The position numbers and the translations under genes were made by a program. A DNA stretch of 56,786 nucleotides, taken from Rhodocyclaceae bacterium (GTDB taxonomy: Bacteria > Pseudomonadota > Gammaproteobacteria > Burkholderiales > Rhodocyclaceae). The notes below the pieces were generated by a model, which was not told where the DNA came from, did no database searches, and worked only from the letters and a program-made list of their open reading frames with translations. Below, piece by piece: positions 28,555-36,836 of this stretch. How positions within the stretch are numbered: the first letter of the stretch is position 1; each line of letters starts with the position of its first letter. Location: positions 1 to 56,786 of the forward strand of contig JAEUNJ010000005.1 in NCBI GenBank assembly GCA_016791145.1, written 5' to 3'.

Positions 28555-28654
28555 ATTCACCACGGAGGACGCAGAGGACTCGGAGGAAGGACAAAGATGA
28601 CAAATTCGGGATTCCTGGATTTTCTCTGCGCCCTCTGTGCCCTCTGCGGTGAAC
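28555..28654. repeat. Palindromic repeat element between korA and korB
   Basis: Two 31-bp arms, 28555-28585 and 28624-28654, are imperfect inverted copies of each other. The left arm begins ATTCACCACGGAGGACGCAG and the right arm ends CCCTCTGCGGTGAAC, around a 38-bp A/T-richer centre. The arms are built from iterated GAGGNCNCAGAGG units, the form of a widespread dispersed intergenic repeat of proteobacterial genomes. It would form a long RNA hairpin inside the kor transcript and separates two genes whose products are made in equal amounts. Confidence 0.8.
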
Positions 28655-28682
28655 GGTTTTTTGAAGAATTGAGGAGCCCACG

Positions 28683-29561
28683 ATGACCCCGCAACCCATC
28701 TACCTCGAAGAGAAGCTCAAGGAAGTCCAGGAGTCGGGCCGGCTGGCCTACCGCTCCAAGTCGATGCCCACCTGGTGTCCCGGCTGCGGCTACTTCAGCA
28801 TCGTGGACGGCCTGCCCGGGGCGCTCAACGACCTGGGCATCGCGCCCAAGGATGCCGTCGTCGTCTCCGGCATCGGCTGCTCGTCCCGCTTCCCGTTCTT
28901 CGTGAACACCTACGGCTTCCACACCCTGCACGGACGGGTGCTGCCGGTGGCCACCGGCATCAAGACGGCCAACGACGCCCTGACCGTGATCGCCGTCGGC
29001 GGCGACGGTGACGGCTTCGCCATCGGCGGCGGGCACGTACCCCATGCGGCGCGACGCAACGTGGACCTCACCTACCTGCTGTTCGACAACGGCATTTATG
29101 GCCTCACCAAGGGCCAGACCTCGCCGACCTCATCGGTCGGATTCAAGACGCCGACCAGCCCCTACGAGAATCCGGACCAGCCCCTGAATCCGCTGCTGAT
29201 GGTGCTCACCTACGGCGCCACCTGGGTCGGCCAGGCCTACGCGGGCCGGCCCCAGCAGCTCGAGACAATGATCAAGCAGGCCATCGCCCACCGGGGCTTC
29301 TCCTACCTGCACATCCTGTCGCCCTGCGTGACCTTCGACAAGACGGACCGCACCTACGTCCGCCTCGGCGACCTGGTCCGCGACCTGCCGGCCAATCACG
29401 ACAAGGGCGACCTGGGCGCCGCGCTGCACCTGGCCATGGACACCGCGACACCGGCCCTGGGCGTCTTCTACGAGACCCAGCGCCCGACCCTCGCCGACGC
29501 CCTGGACGGGCTGGTGGAAAAGGCCGGGGGGAGCGTGGGGCAGAAGCGCCGGACCGCCTGA
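28683..29561 (+). CDS. korB: 2-oxoacid:acceptor oxidoreductase beta subunit (TPP-binding)
   Basis: 292 residues. The 4Fe-4S and thiamine-diphosphate beta subunit: TWCPGCGYFSIVDGL (two cluster Cys), GIGCSSRFPFFVNTYGFHT, then the TPP motif from GGDGDGFAIGGGH to LLFDNGIYGLTKGQTSPTS, and a C-terminal SPCVTFDKT supplying a further Cys. It pairs with KorA to form the catalytic core. GAGGAG precedes the ATG, inside the downstream flank of the repeat element. Confidence 0.94.
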   Translation: MTPQPIYLEEKLKEVQESGRLAYRSKSMPTWCPGCGYFSIVDGLPGALNDLGIAPKDAVVVSGIGCSSRFPFFVNTYGFHTLHGRVLPVATGIKTANDALTVIAVGGDGDGFAIGGGHVPHAARRNVDLTYLLFDNGIYGLTKGQTSPTSSVGFKTPTSPYENPDQPLNPLLMVLTYGATWVGQAYAGRPQQLETMIKQAIAHRGFSYLHILSPCVTFDKTDRTYVRLGDLVRDLPANHDKGDLGAALHLAMDTATPALGVFYETQRPTLADALDGLVEKAGGSVGQKRRTA

Positions 29562-29565
29562 TCGC

Positions 29566-30225
29566 GTGTTCCTGGGCCATTTCGCGGTCGCCTTCGCCGC
29601 CAAGGCGGCCGCGCCCCGTGCCTCGCTGGGCAGCCTGTTCCTCGGCGCCCAGTTCCTGGACCTCCTTTGGCCGACCCTCCTGCTTCTGGGCTGGGAGGAA
29701 GTGCGCATCAACCCGTCCCCGGCCGGCGGTCCGCCGCTGGATTTCGTCGACTACCCCATCTCCCACAGCCTGGCCGGGGTGCTGGCGTGGAGCCTCCTGT
29801 TCGTCATGGTCCCCTTCCTGCGAGATAGGAAATGGCGGACGGGCCTGGTACTGGGCGGGCTGGTGCTGAGCCACTGGCTCCTCGACCTGGTGGTCCATCA
29901 CCCGGACCTGCCCCTGTACCCGGGCGCCCCCGACTATCTGGGTCTCGGCCTCTGGGCATACCCGGTCTCGGAAAACCTGCTGGAATTCGCGTTGCTGGCC
30001 ATCGGCGTCCTCCTATACCTGCGCGCGACACGGGCACTGGACGATTCGGGCCGCCGGGGCCTGTGGACGCTCCTGGGCACCCTGTGCCTCATCCAGGCGG
30101 GAAATTCCTTCGGCGCCCCGCCGCCGAGCACCGCGGCCGTGGCCTGGGTAGGCCAGGCCCAGTGGCTGCTGGTGGCCTGGGCCTGGTGGGTGGACCGGCA
30201 CCGGGATACAGGGCTGCGCCTCTAG
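29566..30225 (+). CDS. Multi-pass membrane protein, unknown function
   Basis: 219 residues with about six hydrophobic segments (LGSLFLGAQFLDLLWPTLLL, LAGVLAWSLLFVMVPFL, LVLGGLVLSHWLLDLVV, LLEFALLAIGVLLYL, LWTLLGTLCLIQAG, WVGQAQWLLVAWAWW). HFAVAFAAKAAAPRASLG and SHWLLDLVVHHPDLPLYPG recall YdjM-like membrane-bound metal-dependent hydrolases, with His residues near membrane faces. It starts at GTG 29566, 4 bp after korB, so it is co-transcribed. No role in the Kor complex is evident. Confidence 0.7.
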   Translation: MFLGHFAVAFAAKAAAPRASLGSLFLGAQFLDLLWPTLLLLGWEEVRINPSPAGGPPLDFVDYPISHSLAGVLAWSLLFVMVPFLRDRKWRTGLVLGGLVLSHWLLDLVVHHPDLPLYPGAPDYLGLGLWAYPVSENLLEFALLAIGVLLYLRATRALDDSGRRGLWTLLGTLCLIQAGNSFGAPPPSTAAVAWVGQAQWLLVAWAWWVDRHRDTGLRL

Positions 30226-30291
30226 GGTCGCCCGCCCGCAGGAGCCCCGTCCCCTATACTCGCGCCCTGCGCCGCCCGGCGCCCACCCGCG

Positions 30292-31113
30292 ATGCCCGCC
30301 GACCACTACGAGAACTTCCCCGTCGCATCGATCCTGCTGCCGCCCGCACTGCGCGAGCCGGTGGCCGCCATCTACGCCTTCGCCCGCAGCGCCGACGATT
30401 TCGCCGACGAAGGCGAACTGGCGCCGCAGGAACGGCTTTCCAGGCTGGACGCCTACCGGCGGGAACTGGACGCCGTCGAGGCAGGCCGGCCGACGGACCA
30501 TCCCGTATTCCTGCGCCTGCGGCCCCAGATCGAGGCCCATGACCTGCCCCTGCAACTCTTCCGGGACCTGCTGGATGCCTTTGCGCAGGACGTCGCCAAG
30601 ACCCGCTATGCCGACTTCGCCGAATTGACGGACTACTGCCGGCGGTCGGCGGACCCGGTGGGCCGCCTGCTGCTCCGCCTGTTCCGGGCCGATGGCGCCG
30701 GAAACCTGCAACGCTCCGACCGCATCTGTTCCGCCCTGCAACTGATCAACCACTGGCAGGACGTGGCCGTGGATTGGAGGAAGGGCCGGGTCTATCTGCC
30801 GGCCGAGGACCTGGCCCGATTCGGCGTCACGGAAACCGCCATCGCCGAAGGACGTTGCGACGGCCCCTGGCGGGCCCTGATGGCCTTCCAGATGGATCGG
30901 GCCAGGGCCATGATGCGGGAAGGGGCACCGCTGGCGGCGGAGTTGTCCGGCCGGATCGGCCTGGAACTGCGCGCCATCGTCGCCGGTGGCCTGCGCATCC
31001 TGGAGAAGATCGAAGCCGTGGATTACGATGTCTTCCGCCGGCGACCGGTGCTGGGCAAGATCGATTGGCTCATCGTGCTCGGCCGGGCGATACTGTTCCG
31101 AAATGAAACCTAG
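30292..31113 (+). CDS. hpnC: Hydroxysqualene synthase of hopanoid synthesis (HpnC)
   Basis: 273 residues of the squalene/phytoene synthase family. The first Asp-rich motif is in YAFARSADDFADE and the second in LINHWQDVAVDWRKGRVYLP. In the HpnCDE route, HpnD makes presqualene diphosphate from two farnesyl diphosphates, HpnC converts it to hydroxysqualene and HpnE reduces that to squalene. It is followed by hpnD and hpnE in the usual order. The ATG at 30292 gives the conserved N-terminus YENFPVASILLPPALR. Confidence 0.93.
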   Translation: MPADHYENFPVASILLPPALREPVAAIYAFARSADDFADEGELAPQERLSRLDAYRRELDAVEAGRPTDHPVFLRLRPQIEAHDLPLQLFRDLLDAFAQDVAKTRYADFAELTDYCRRSADPVGRLLLRLFRADGAGNLQRSDRICSALQLINHWQDVAVDWRKGRVYLPAEDLARFGVTETAIAEGRCDGPWRALMAFQMDRARAMMREGAPLAAELSGRIGLELRAIVAGGLRILEKIEAVDYDVFRRRPVLGKIDWLIVLGRAILFRNET

Positions 31114-31206
31114 TCGATCAGTGCCCGCCCTCCCGTCCCGCGACGTTTGCTTGCTGCGTGTCCAGCCCGCAGCGGCACTCCGAATGGCCTCCTCCGGGCC
31201 GCCTTT

Positions 31207-31235
31207 CTCCGCGCCTCTGCGCCTCTGCGGCAAAG
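31207..31235. repeat. Half-copy of the CCTCTGCG-type dispersed repeat upstream of hpnD
   Basis: CTCCGCGCCTCTGCGCCTCT followed by GCGGCAAAG resembles the right arm of the element at 28555-28654. No matching left arm is visible, so it is a solo arm or a decayed copy. It lies next to the duplicated hpnD start. Confidence 0.55.
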
Positions 31236-31248
31236 CCTTCACATCCCC

Positions 31249-31281
31249 GTGACCCCCGACGAGTATTGCCAGCAAAGGGCC
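31249..31281 (+). repeat. Upstream copy of the hpnD start region (tandem duplication)
   Basis: GTGACCCCCGACGAGTATTG and the following CCAGCAAAGGGCCGC repeat the first codons of hpnD (31332-31364) with very few changes, 83 bp apart. The copy reads VTPDEYCQQRAAES and runs out of frame relative to hpnD, ending at a TGA (31333-31335) that overlaps the true GTG start. It therefore makes a 28-codon ORF ending on the hpnD start codon. Confidence 0.85.
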
Positions 31282-31331
31282 GCCGAGTCCCTGGCGCGCG
31301 GCCCGTCCACCTTTGCCCCACAATCCCATCC

Positions 31332-32165
31332 GTGACGCCCGACGAGTATTGCCAGCAACGGGCCGCGCAGAGCGGCTCCAGCTTTTACTACAGCTTCCTG
31401 TTCCTGGAGCCGGAGCGGCGGCGCGCCATCACGGCCCTCTACGCCTTCTGCCGCGAGGTGGACGACGTGGTGGACGAGTGCGAGGACCCGACGCTCGCCG
31501 CCGCGAAGCTCGCCTGGTGGCGCCAAGAGCTGGCGGCCCTCTATGCGGGACGGCCGGGACACCCGGTGACCCAGGCCCTCGCCCCCCTGCTGCCCCGCTT
31601 CCCCCTGCCCGAGGAGCAGTTGCAGGAGGTCGTGGACGGGATGGAGATGGACCTGACGCGGAGCCGCTACGAGGATTACCGGACCCTGCAGCTCTACTGC
31701 CACCGGGTGGCGGGGGTCGTCGGCCTCCTGGCCGCCGAGATCTTCGGCTACACGGACCGGCGCACCCAGAAGTACGCCCACGAACTGGGCCTGGCCTTCC
31801 AGCTCACCAACATCATCCGCGACGTGGGCGAGGACGCCCGCCGGGGGCGCATCTACCTGCCCCGGGAAGAACTGGACCGCTTCGGCGTCGCCGAGGCGGA
31901 CATCCTGCAATCCCGGCACACGGAGGCCTTCCGCGGCCTGATGCAATTCCAGGCGGAGCGGGCCTACGCCCGCTACGACGCGGCCATGGGGACCCTGCCG
32001 GCCGCCGACCGCAAGGCCCAGCGGGCCGGGCTCATCATGGCCGCCATCTACCGCACGACCCTGGACGAGATCGCCCGGGACGGCTTTCTGGTCCTCGACC
32101 GCCGCACATCGCTGACGCCACTGCGGAAACTGTGGCTGGCGGCGCGTACCTGGATGAAGGGATGA
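31332..32165 (+). CDS. hpnD: Presqualene diphosphate synthase (HpnD)
   Basis: 277 residues, the normal length for HpnD. YAFCREVDDVVDECED is the first Asp-rich motif and LTNIIRDVGEDARRGRIYLP the second, with GRIYLPREELDRFGV typical of HpnD. The start is GTG 31332 (VTPDEYCQQRAAQSGSSFYY); a longer frame upstream is made only of repeat sequence. The duplicated start 83 bp upstream ends in a TGA overlapping this GTG, so translation could be coupled to the duplicate. Confidence 0.95.
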   Translation: MTPDEYCQQRAAQSGSSFYYSFLFLEPERRRAITALYAFCREVDDVVDECEDPTLAAAKLAWWRQELAALYAGRPGHPVTQALAPLLPRFPLPEEQLQEVVDGMEMDLTRSRYEDYRTLQLYCHRVAGVVGLLAAEIFGYTDRRTQKYAHELGLAFQLTNIIRDVGEDARRGRIYLPREELDRFGVAEADILQSRHTEAFRGLMQFQAERAYARYDAAMGTLPAADRKAQRAGLIMAAIYRTTLDEIARDGFLVLDRRTSLTPLRKLWLAARTWMKG

Positions 32166-32183
32166 ACGCAGGATGACTTGGCG

Positions 32184-33476
32184 ATGAGTCCGCGCCGGAT
32201 CGCGGTCGTCGGCGCCGGCTACGCGGGCCTGGCCGCCGCCGTGGAACTGTGCGATGCCGGCGCCGCGGTCGAAGTCTTCGAGGCTTCCCGAACGCTGGGC
32301 GGGCGTGCCCGGGCCATCGACGCGGAAGGGCTCGTGCTGGACAACGGGGCCCACATCCTGGTCGGCGCCTACCGGGAGACGTTGCGGCTGATGGCGAGGG
32401 TCGGGGCAGACCCCGGTCCGCTGCTCCGCCGTACGCCGCTGCACCTGGAATTTCCCGGGCGTTTCCGCATCAAGGCGCCACGATTGCCGGCGCCCCTGCA
32501 TCTGGCCGCGGCCCTGCTCGGTGCCCGGGGGATATCCCTGGGCGAAAAATTCGCCGCCATCCGCTTCATGCGGGCCATGGAGGCCGCGGGATTCGGAATC
32601 GAAGACGACGAACCCGTCGCGGAACTGTTGGCGCGGTACCGGCAGCCGGAACGCCTCCGGCGCTACCTTTGGGATCCCCTGTGCATCGCCGCCCTCAATA
32701 CGCCGGCCGCCGAGGCATCCTCCCGGGTCTTCCTGAACGTGCTTCGGGACAGCCTCGCCGCCGACCGGTCGGCCAGCGACCTGCTGCTGCCGGCGACGGA
32801 CTTCTCCTCGCTGTTTCCAGAACCGGCCGCGGCCTGGCTGGACGCCCGCGGCGCCCGGTTCCTGCGGGAAACCCGGATCACCGCGGTATCCGGCGGCGAA
32901 CCGGGCCTGTCGCTCTCCGCCGGCGAAGCATCGTTCGGGGCCTTCGATGCCGTGGTCCTTGCCGTGGCCCCGTACCACCTCCGCCGTCTGGTATCGCAAC
33001 TGCCAGCGCTGGCCCCCGTCCTGGAAGCCGTGGACCGATTCGCCTGGGAACCCATCGTCACCGCCTACCTGGCCTATCCGGAGCAGGTGCGGCTGCCCTG
33101 CCCCATGGCCGGCGTCGCCGACGGTCATGCCCAGTGGATCTTCGACCGTGGGCAGTTGTGCGGCCAGCCCGGCCTGATGGCGGCCGTAATCAGCGCCCAC
33201 GGCCGCCACGAGGCGCTGGAACCGGATGCCTTGGCGGAGCGGATCCACGGCGAGATCGCCGCGATGCTCCCTGGGCTGCCTCGGCCGCGCTGGCACCGCG
33301 TGATCACGGAAAGGCGCGCCACCTTCGCCTGTACCCCGGGCATCGCCCGGCCGGCCACGGCGACACCGGTGCCGGGACTCTTCCTGGCCGGGGATTACGT
33401 GGCCGGAGACTACCCGGCCACGATCGAAGGAGCGGTCAGGAGCGGCGTGGCCGCTGCCCGGGCGGCCATCGCCTGA
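32184..33476 (+). CDS. hpnE: Hydroxysqualene dehydroxylase (HpnE), FAD-dependent
   Basis: 430 residues. RRIAVVGAGYAGLAAAVELC is the FAD Rossmann motif, VFEASRTLGGRARAIDAEG the amine-oxidase/desaturase block, and the C-terminal GLFLAGDYVAGDYPATIEGA the second FAD contact. It reduces hydroxysqualene to squalene. I prefer the ATG at 32184 (AGGA 10 bp upstream); a TTG at 32178 is the alternative. No squalene-hopene cyclase gene is in the window. Confidence 0.92.
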   Translation: MSPRRIAVVGAGYAGLAAAVELCDAGAAVEVFEASRTLGGRARAIDAEGLVLDNGAHILVGAYRETLRLMARVGADPGPLLRRTPLHLEFPGRFRIKAPRLPAPLHLAAALLGARGISLGEKFAAIRFMRAMEAAGFGIEDDEPVAELLARYRQPERLRRYLWDPLCIAALNTPAAEASSRVFLNVLRDSLAADRSASDLLLPATDFSSLFPEPAAAWLDARGARFLRETRITAVSGGEPGLSLSAGEASFGAFDAVVLAVAPYHLRRLVSQLPALAPVLEAVDRFAWEPIVTAYLAYPEQVRLPCPMAGVADGHAQWIFDRGQLCGQPGLMAAVISAHGRHEALEPDALAERIHGEIAAMLPGLPRPRWHRVITERRATFACTPGIARPATATPVPGLFLAGDYVAGDYPATIEGAVRSGVAAARAAIA

Positions 33477-33483
33477 AGCTCGC

Positions 33484-34083
33484 TCAGGCGGCGGTCGCCT
33501 TGCGGCGGCGGGCCGCGGCGCCCAGCACACCCAGGCCGGCGAGCATCATGGCATAGGTTTCGGGTTCCGGCACCGGCGCCAGGAAGCCGCGGATCTCGCC
33601 GCCCGGGAAGGTCCGGGTGTGGATGTTGAGATAACCCTTCCCGGCGTCGATGCCGGCCAGGAGGTCGTTCAGGGCACCGGACACGGTGCCCCCGTGGGCG
33701 GTGATGAAGGCCGCGTTGTAGCTGGACGCCAGGGCCATGTCGAAGGTGTGGTCATAGGTCCCCGCGGTGACGCCCGAGGGGAAGCCGGTGAAGGTCGGCA
33801 CGACGGTAGCGACCCCTGCCGTGCCCGCACCCGGTACGGTGGTGCAGCAATGGATATGGGAGGCGGTCACGTTCCCCGTCAGCCCCGCGAAGCTCGCCTG
33901 GACCCGCATGGTGACCAGGTCCAGGTCGAAGGTGACGGTCGCGGTGCCGTGCCCGGGGGAGCCATTGGGCGGCGCCTCGCTGGGCCCGTCGAGAACGGCC
34001 GTATAGACGCGCTCGTGGGCCAGGGTGGGCGTGGAAACGGCCATTGCCAGGGCGATGCCGGCGATGATGGTTTTCAATCTCAT
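33484..34083 (-). CDS. CHRD-domain exported protein with a PEP-CTERM sorting signal
   Basis: 199 residues. A signal peptide (TIIAGIALAMAVSTPTLA) is followed by a CHRD domain (VYTAVLDGPSEAPPNGSPGH, ASHIHCC, YLNIHTRTFPGGEIRGFL) and a C-terminal PEP-CTERM tripartite signal: VPEPETYAMM, a hydrophobic helix and RRRK. Such proteins are processed by exosortase and associated with extracellular polysaccharide. GGAGG precedes the ATG at 34083. No exosortase gene is in the window. Confidence 0.9.
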   Translation of the reverse strand: MRLKTIIAGIALAMAVSTPTLAHERVYTAVLDGPSEAPPNGSPGHGTATVTFDLDLVTMRVQASFAGLTGNVTASHIHCCTTVPGAGTAGVATVVPTFTGFPSGVTAGTYDHTFDMALASSYNAAFITAHGGTVSGALNDLLAGIDAGKGYLNIHTRTFPGGEIRGFLAPVPEPETYAMMLAGLGVLGAAARRRKATAA

Positions 34084-34241
34084 GATGCCTCCGTCGGGAT
34101 TGGGGGTGCTCGGTGCGGCTTTTCGGGATTCCCCTCCGGACCGCCGCCGCCATGCCTCCGGAATGGGCGCGGCCATTGCCGCTCGCTTCGGGTAAACGAT
34201 GGCGGGACGCCGCTTATTCCGCACCTTAGCCCCATGCGGTA

Positions 34242-34272
34242 GAAATAAAAAGGCCCATCGCGATGAGGGCCT
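34242..34272 (-). terminator. Rho-independent terminator after the ABC ATPase gene
   Basis: On the minus strand AGGCCC...GGGCCT forms a stem around ATCGCGAT, followed by TTTTTATTTCT. It lies ~70 bp after the ABC transporter ATPase stop (34342) and ends that transcript, so no permease gene is co-transcribed beyond it. Confidence 0.75.
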
Positions 34273-34341
34273 CCCGATTCCCGGTTCCGGGAAAAGCATG
34301 CCTTTCGACTAGCCCGGCACCACCCCCGAAGGCCGGCCGGT

Positions 34342-35019
34342 TCAGGGCAGCAGCCGCCCCCCGGCCAGCCGGAGCTGGCGTCCGCAGCGGCCCGCCAGGG
34401 CCTCGTCGTGGGTGACCAGGACCAGGGTCGTACCCGCCTCCGCGTTCATCGCGAACATGAGATCGATGACCTGGGCGCCGGTGTCCGCGTCCAGGTTCCC
34501 CGTCGGTTCGTCGGCGAGCAGCAGGGTGGGCCCGACGGCGAAGGCGCGCGCCAAGGCCACCCGCTGCTGCTCCCCACCGGAGAGATGCTTAGGATAGTGG
34601 CCCAGCCGTGCCGCGAGGCCCACCCGGCCGAGCATCTCCCGCGCCGTCGCCTGGGCATCGGCGCGGCCCAGCAGTTCCAGCGGCAGCATGGCGTTTTCCA
34701 GCGCCGTCAACGCGGGCAGCAACTGGAAGGACTGGAACACGAAGCCGAGCATCCGGCCCCGCAGGGCCGCCCGGCCGTCCTCGTCGAGGGATGACAGGTC
34801 CTGGCCCGCGAGGCGCACGCGGCCGCGCGTGGGCAGGTCGAGGCCCGCCAGCAGGCCGAGGAGCGTGGATTTTCCCGAACCGGAGGCGCCCACCACGGCC
34901 ATGGCTTCCCCGGCCGCCACACTGAAATCGATCTCGTGCAGAATGGTGAGGACGCCGCCGCCGCTTGCCACGTCCCTGCCCAGCCCTTCCACCTCGATCA
35001 CCGCGCCGCCTTCCGCCAT
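34342..35019 (-). CDS. ABC transporter ATP-binding protein (YbbA/LolD-like)
   Basis: 225 residues with Walker A GASGSGKST, Q-loop FQSFQLLPALTALENAMLPL, signature LSGGEQQRVALARA and Walker B LLLADEPTGNLD. It is the YbbA-type ATPase that in many proteobacteria lies divergent to tesA, as here, with a permease partner YbbP. No permease follows it: a terminator lies just downstream. The start ATG (35017-35019) overlaps the divergent tesA ATG in the sequence CATG. A GTG six codons in, preceded by GGAAGG, is an alternative start. Confidence 0.9.
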   Translation of the reverse strand: MAEGGAVIEVEGLGRDVASGGGVLTILHEIDFSVAAGEAMAVVGASGSGKSTLLGLLAGLDLPTRGRVRLAGQDLSSLDEDGRAALRGRMLGFVFQSFQLLPALTALENAMLPLELLGRADAQATAREMLGRVGLAARLGHYPKHLSGGEQQRVALARAFAVGPTLLLADEPTGNLDADTGAQVIDLMFAMNAEAGTTLVLVTHDEALAGRCGRQLRLAGGRLLP

Positions 35020-35638
35020 GCCGCATCCCGTCCTTCGTGTCGTCCTGTTCGCATTGTGCCTGTTCTCCGGCGTGGCCTGGAGCGCGCCGCCGCGCATGAT
35101 CCTGATCGTCGGGGACAGCCTGTCCGCCGGCTACGGCCTCGCCCAGGACCAGAGCTGGCCGGCCCTGTTGGCGAAACGGCTGGACGAACGCTCGCTGCCG
35201 TTCCACGTGGCCAACGCCAGCATCAGCGGCGAGACGACCCGCGGCGGCCTTGCCCGCATGGACGACGCCCTGCTCCAGTTCCGCCCGACCGTGGTCATCG
35301 TCGCCCTGGGTGCCAACGACGGCCTGCGCGGCCTGCCCCTTGACCGGATGGCGACCAACCTGCGCGACATGGTCCGCAAGGCCCAGACCCGCCGTGCCCG
35401 GGTCCTGCTGGTCGGCATGCGCCTGCCGCCCAACTACGGGCCCGACTACACGGCCGGCTTCGAGAGGATCTACGAGGAGGTGGCCCGGGAAACGAAGGTC
35501 CCGCTCGTCCCCTTCATGCTGGCGGGATTCGCCGAGAAACGCGAATCCTTCCTGGCCGACGGCATACACCCGGCGGCGGGCGCCCAGCCCCTGGTCCTGG
35601 AGAACATCTGGCCGTCGCTGCAGCCCCTGCTCAGGTGA
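35018..35638 (+). CDS. tesA: Arylesterase / acyl-CoA thioesterase I (TesA family, SGNH hydrolase)
   Basis: 206 residues. A signal peptide (LRVVLFALCLFSGVAWSA) precedes the SGNH blocks: GDSLSAGYGL (Ser), ASISGETTRGGLAR (Gly), LGANDGLRGL (Asn) and DGIHPAAGAQ (Asp-His). It is a periplasmic multifunctional esterase/thioesterase. The start codon shares CATG with the divergent ABC ATPase, and I see no ribosome binding site, so promoter and leader must lie within the other gene. Its 3' end overlaps selD by 8 bp (convergent). Confidence 0.93.
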   Translation: MPHPVLRVVLFALCLFSGVAWSAPPRMILIVGDSLSAGYGLAQDQSWPALLAKRLDERSLPFHVANASISGETTRGGLARMDDALLQFRPTVVIVALGANDGLRGLPLDRMATNLRDMVRKAQTRRARVLLVGMRLPPNYGPDYTAGFERIYEEVARETKVPLVPFMLAGFAEKRESFLADGIHPAAGAQPLVLENIWPSLQPLLR

Positions 35639-36683
35639 CGCGGACCCGCGGGGTGGCGTCGCCGGCCGGCTCCAGCCGTCCCACCACCGCCGCTGCCCCG
35701 AAGCCGTCGGCCCGGAAGGCCGCAACGACGGCGTCGGCCTCTTCCTTCGCACAGGCCACCAGCAGGCCGCCGCTGGTCTGGGGATCGGTCACCATCTTCT
35801 GCATCCACTCCTCGGTTCCCGGCGCCATCTCCACGTCGTCGCCGTAGCTCGCCCAGTTGCGGGACGAGGCGCCGGTGGCGATCCCCGCCTTCACGTGGGC
35901 CACGGCCTCGGCGATCAGCGGCAGCCGGTCGAACGCCAGGTGGGCCGACAGGCCGGAGCCCCGGCAGATCTCCAGCAGGTGTCCGCAGAGGCCAAAGCCC
36001 GTCACGTCGGTCATGGCATGGACGCCGTCCATGGCGGCCAGGGTCGGGCCGGTCACGTTCAGCTTGGTGGTCCAGCGCAGCATTTCGGCATAGCCCTCGG
36101 GGCTCAGCAGGCCCTTCTTCAACGCCGCCGACAGGATGCCGATGCCCAGGGGCTTGCCGAGGACAAGCACGTCGCCGGCCTTGGCGCCGCTGTTCCGGCG
36201 CAGGCGGTCCGGATGGACGATGCCCAGGCCCACGAGGCCGTAGATGGGTTCCAGCACGTCGATGGAATGGCCTCCGGCGATGGGGATGCCCGCCGCGGCA
36301 CAGACCTCCTCGCCGCCGGCCAGGATTTCGCGGATCACCGACTCCGGCAGCTTGTCCAGGGGCATGCCCACCACGGCCAGGGCCATGATGGGCTTGCCGC
36401 CCATGGCATAGACGTCGGAGAGCGCGTTGGTGGCGGCAATGCGGCCGAAATCCCGCGGGTCGTCCACGATCGGCGTGAAGAAGTCGGTGGTGGCCACGAC
36501 GGCCTGGGTATCGTTGAAACGGTAGACGGCGGCGTCGTCGGCCGTCTCGGTCCCGACCAGCAGATCGGCGGGCAGGCTGCGCAGCGGCGATTCGGCGAGC
36601 AGCCGCGAGAGCACGGCCGGCGCGATCTTGCAGCCGCAGCCGCCGCCATGGGAAAAACGGGTCAGTTGGATCTTCTCGGACAT
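35631..36683 (-). CDS. selD: Selenide, water dikinase (selenophosphate synthase)
   Basis: 350 residues. The N-terminal SHGGGCGCK has the catalytic Cys16 and Lys19 (Cys, not selenocysteine). Further blocks are DDAAVY, VATTDFFTPIVDDP, AATNALSDVYAMGG, MTDVTGFGLCGHLLE and DPQTSGGLL. It makes selenophosphate from selenide and ATP. It is divergent from mnmH (154 bp), which uses selenophosphate for tRNA. No selA or selB is in the window. Confidence 0.96.
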   Translation of the reverse strand: MSEKIQLTRFSHGGGCGCKIAPAVLSRLLAESPLRSLPADLLVGTETADDAAVYRFNDTQAVVATTDFFTPIVDDPRDFGRIAATNALSDVYAMGGKPIMALAVVGMPLDKLPESVIREILAGGEEVCAAAGIPIAGGHSIDVLEPIYGLVGLGIVHPDRLRRNSGAKAGDVLVLGKPLGIGILSAALKKGLLSPEGYAEMLRWTTKLNVTGPTLAAMDGVHAMTDVTGFGLCGHLLEICRGSGLSAHLAFDRLPLIAEAVAHVKAGIATGASSRNWASYGDDVEMAPGTEEWMQKMVTDPQTSGGLLVACAKEEADAVVAAFRADGFGAAAVVGRLEPAGDATPRVRVT

Positions 36684-36836
36684 CTGGGGACGGGCTTCCG
36701 GTGGAGGGTGGCCTCGGCGGGGGCCGGTAGAATGGCGCCGATCGCGTTTCCCGGAATTCTACCCGGCGGACGGGCCGCCACCCGCGCGACGGGATCCGCC
36801 CCGGCCCGCCCCCCTGACAGCAGCGGACGACCCTCG

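Noticed and set aside
26621..28699. 692-codon minus-strand open frame opposite korA
   Set aside because: Shadow of korA: low-complexity His/Gly/Val composition and no motif.
31147..31335. 62-codon frame upstream of hpnD as a gene
   Set aside because: It consists of a repeat half-copy and the duplicated hpnD start; treated as a duplication product.
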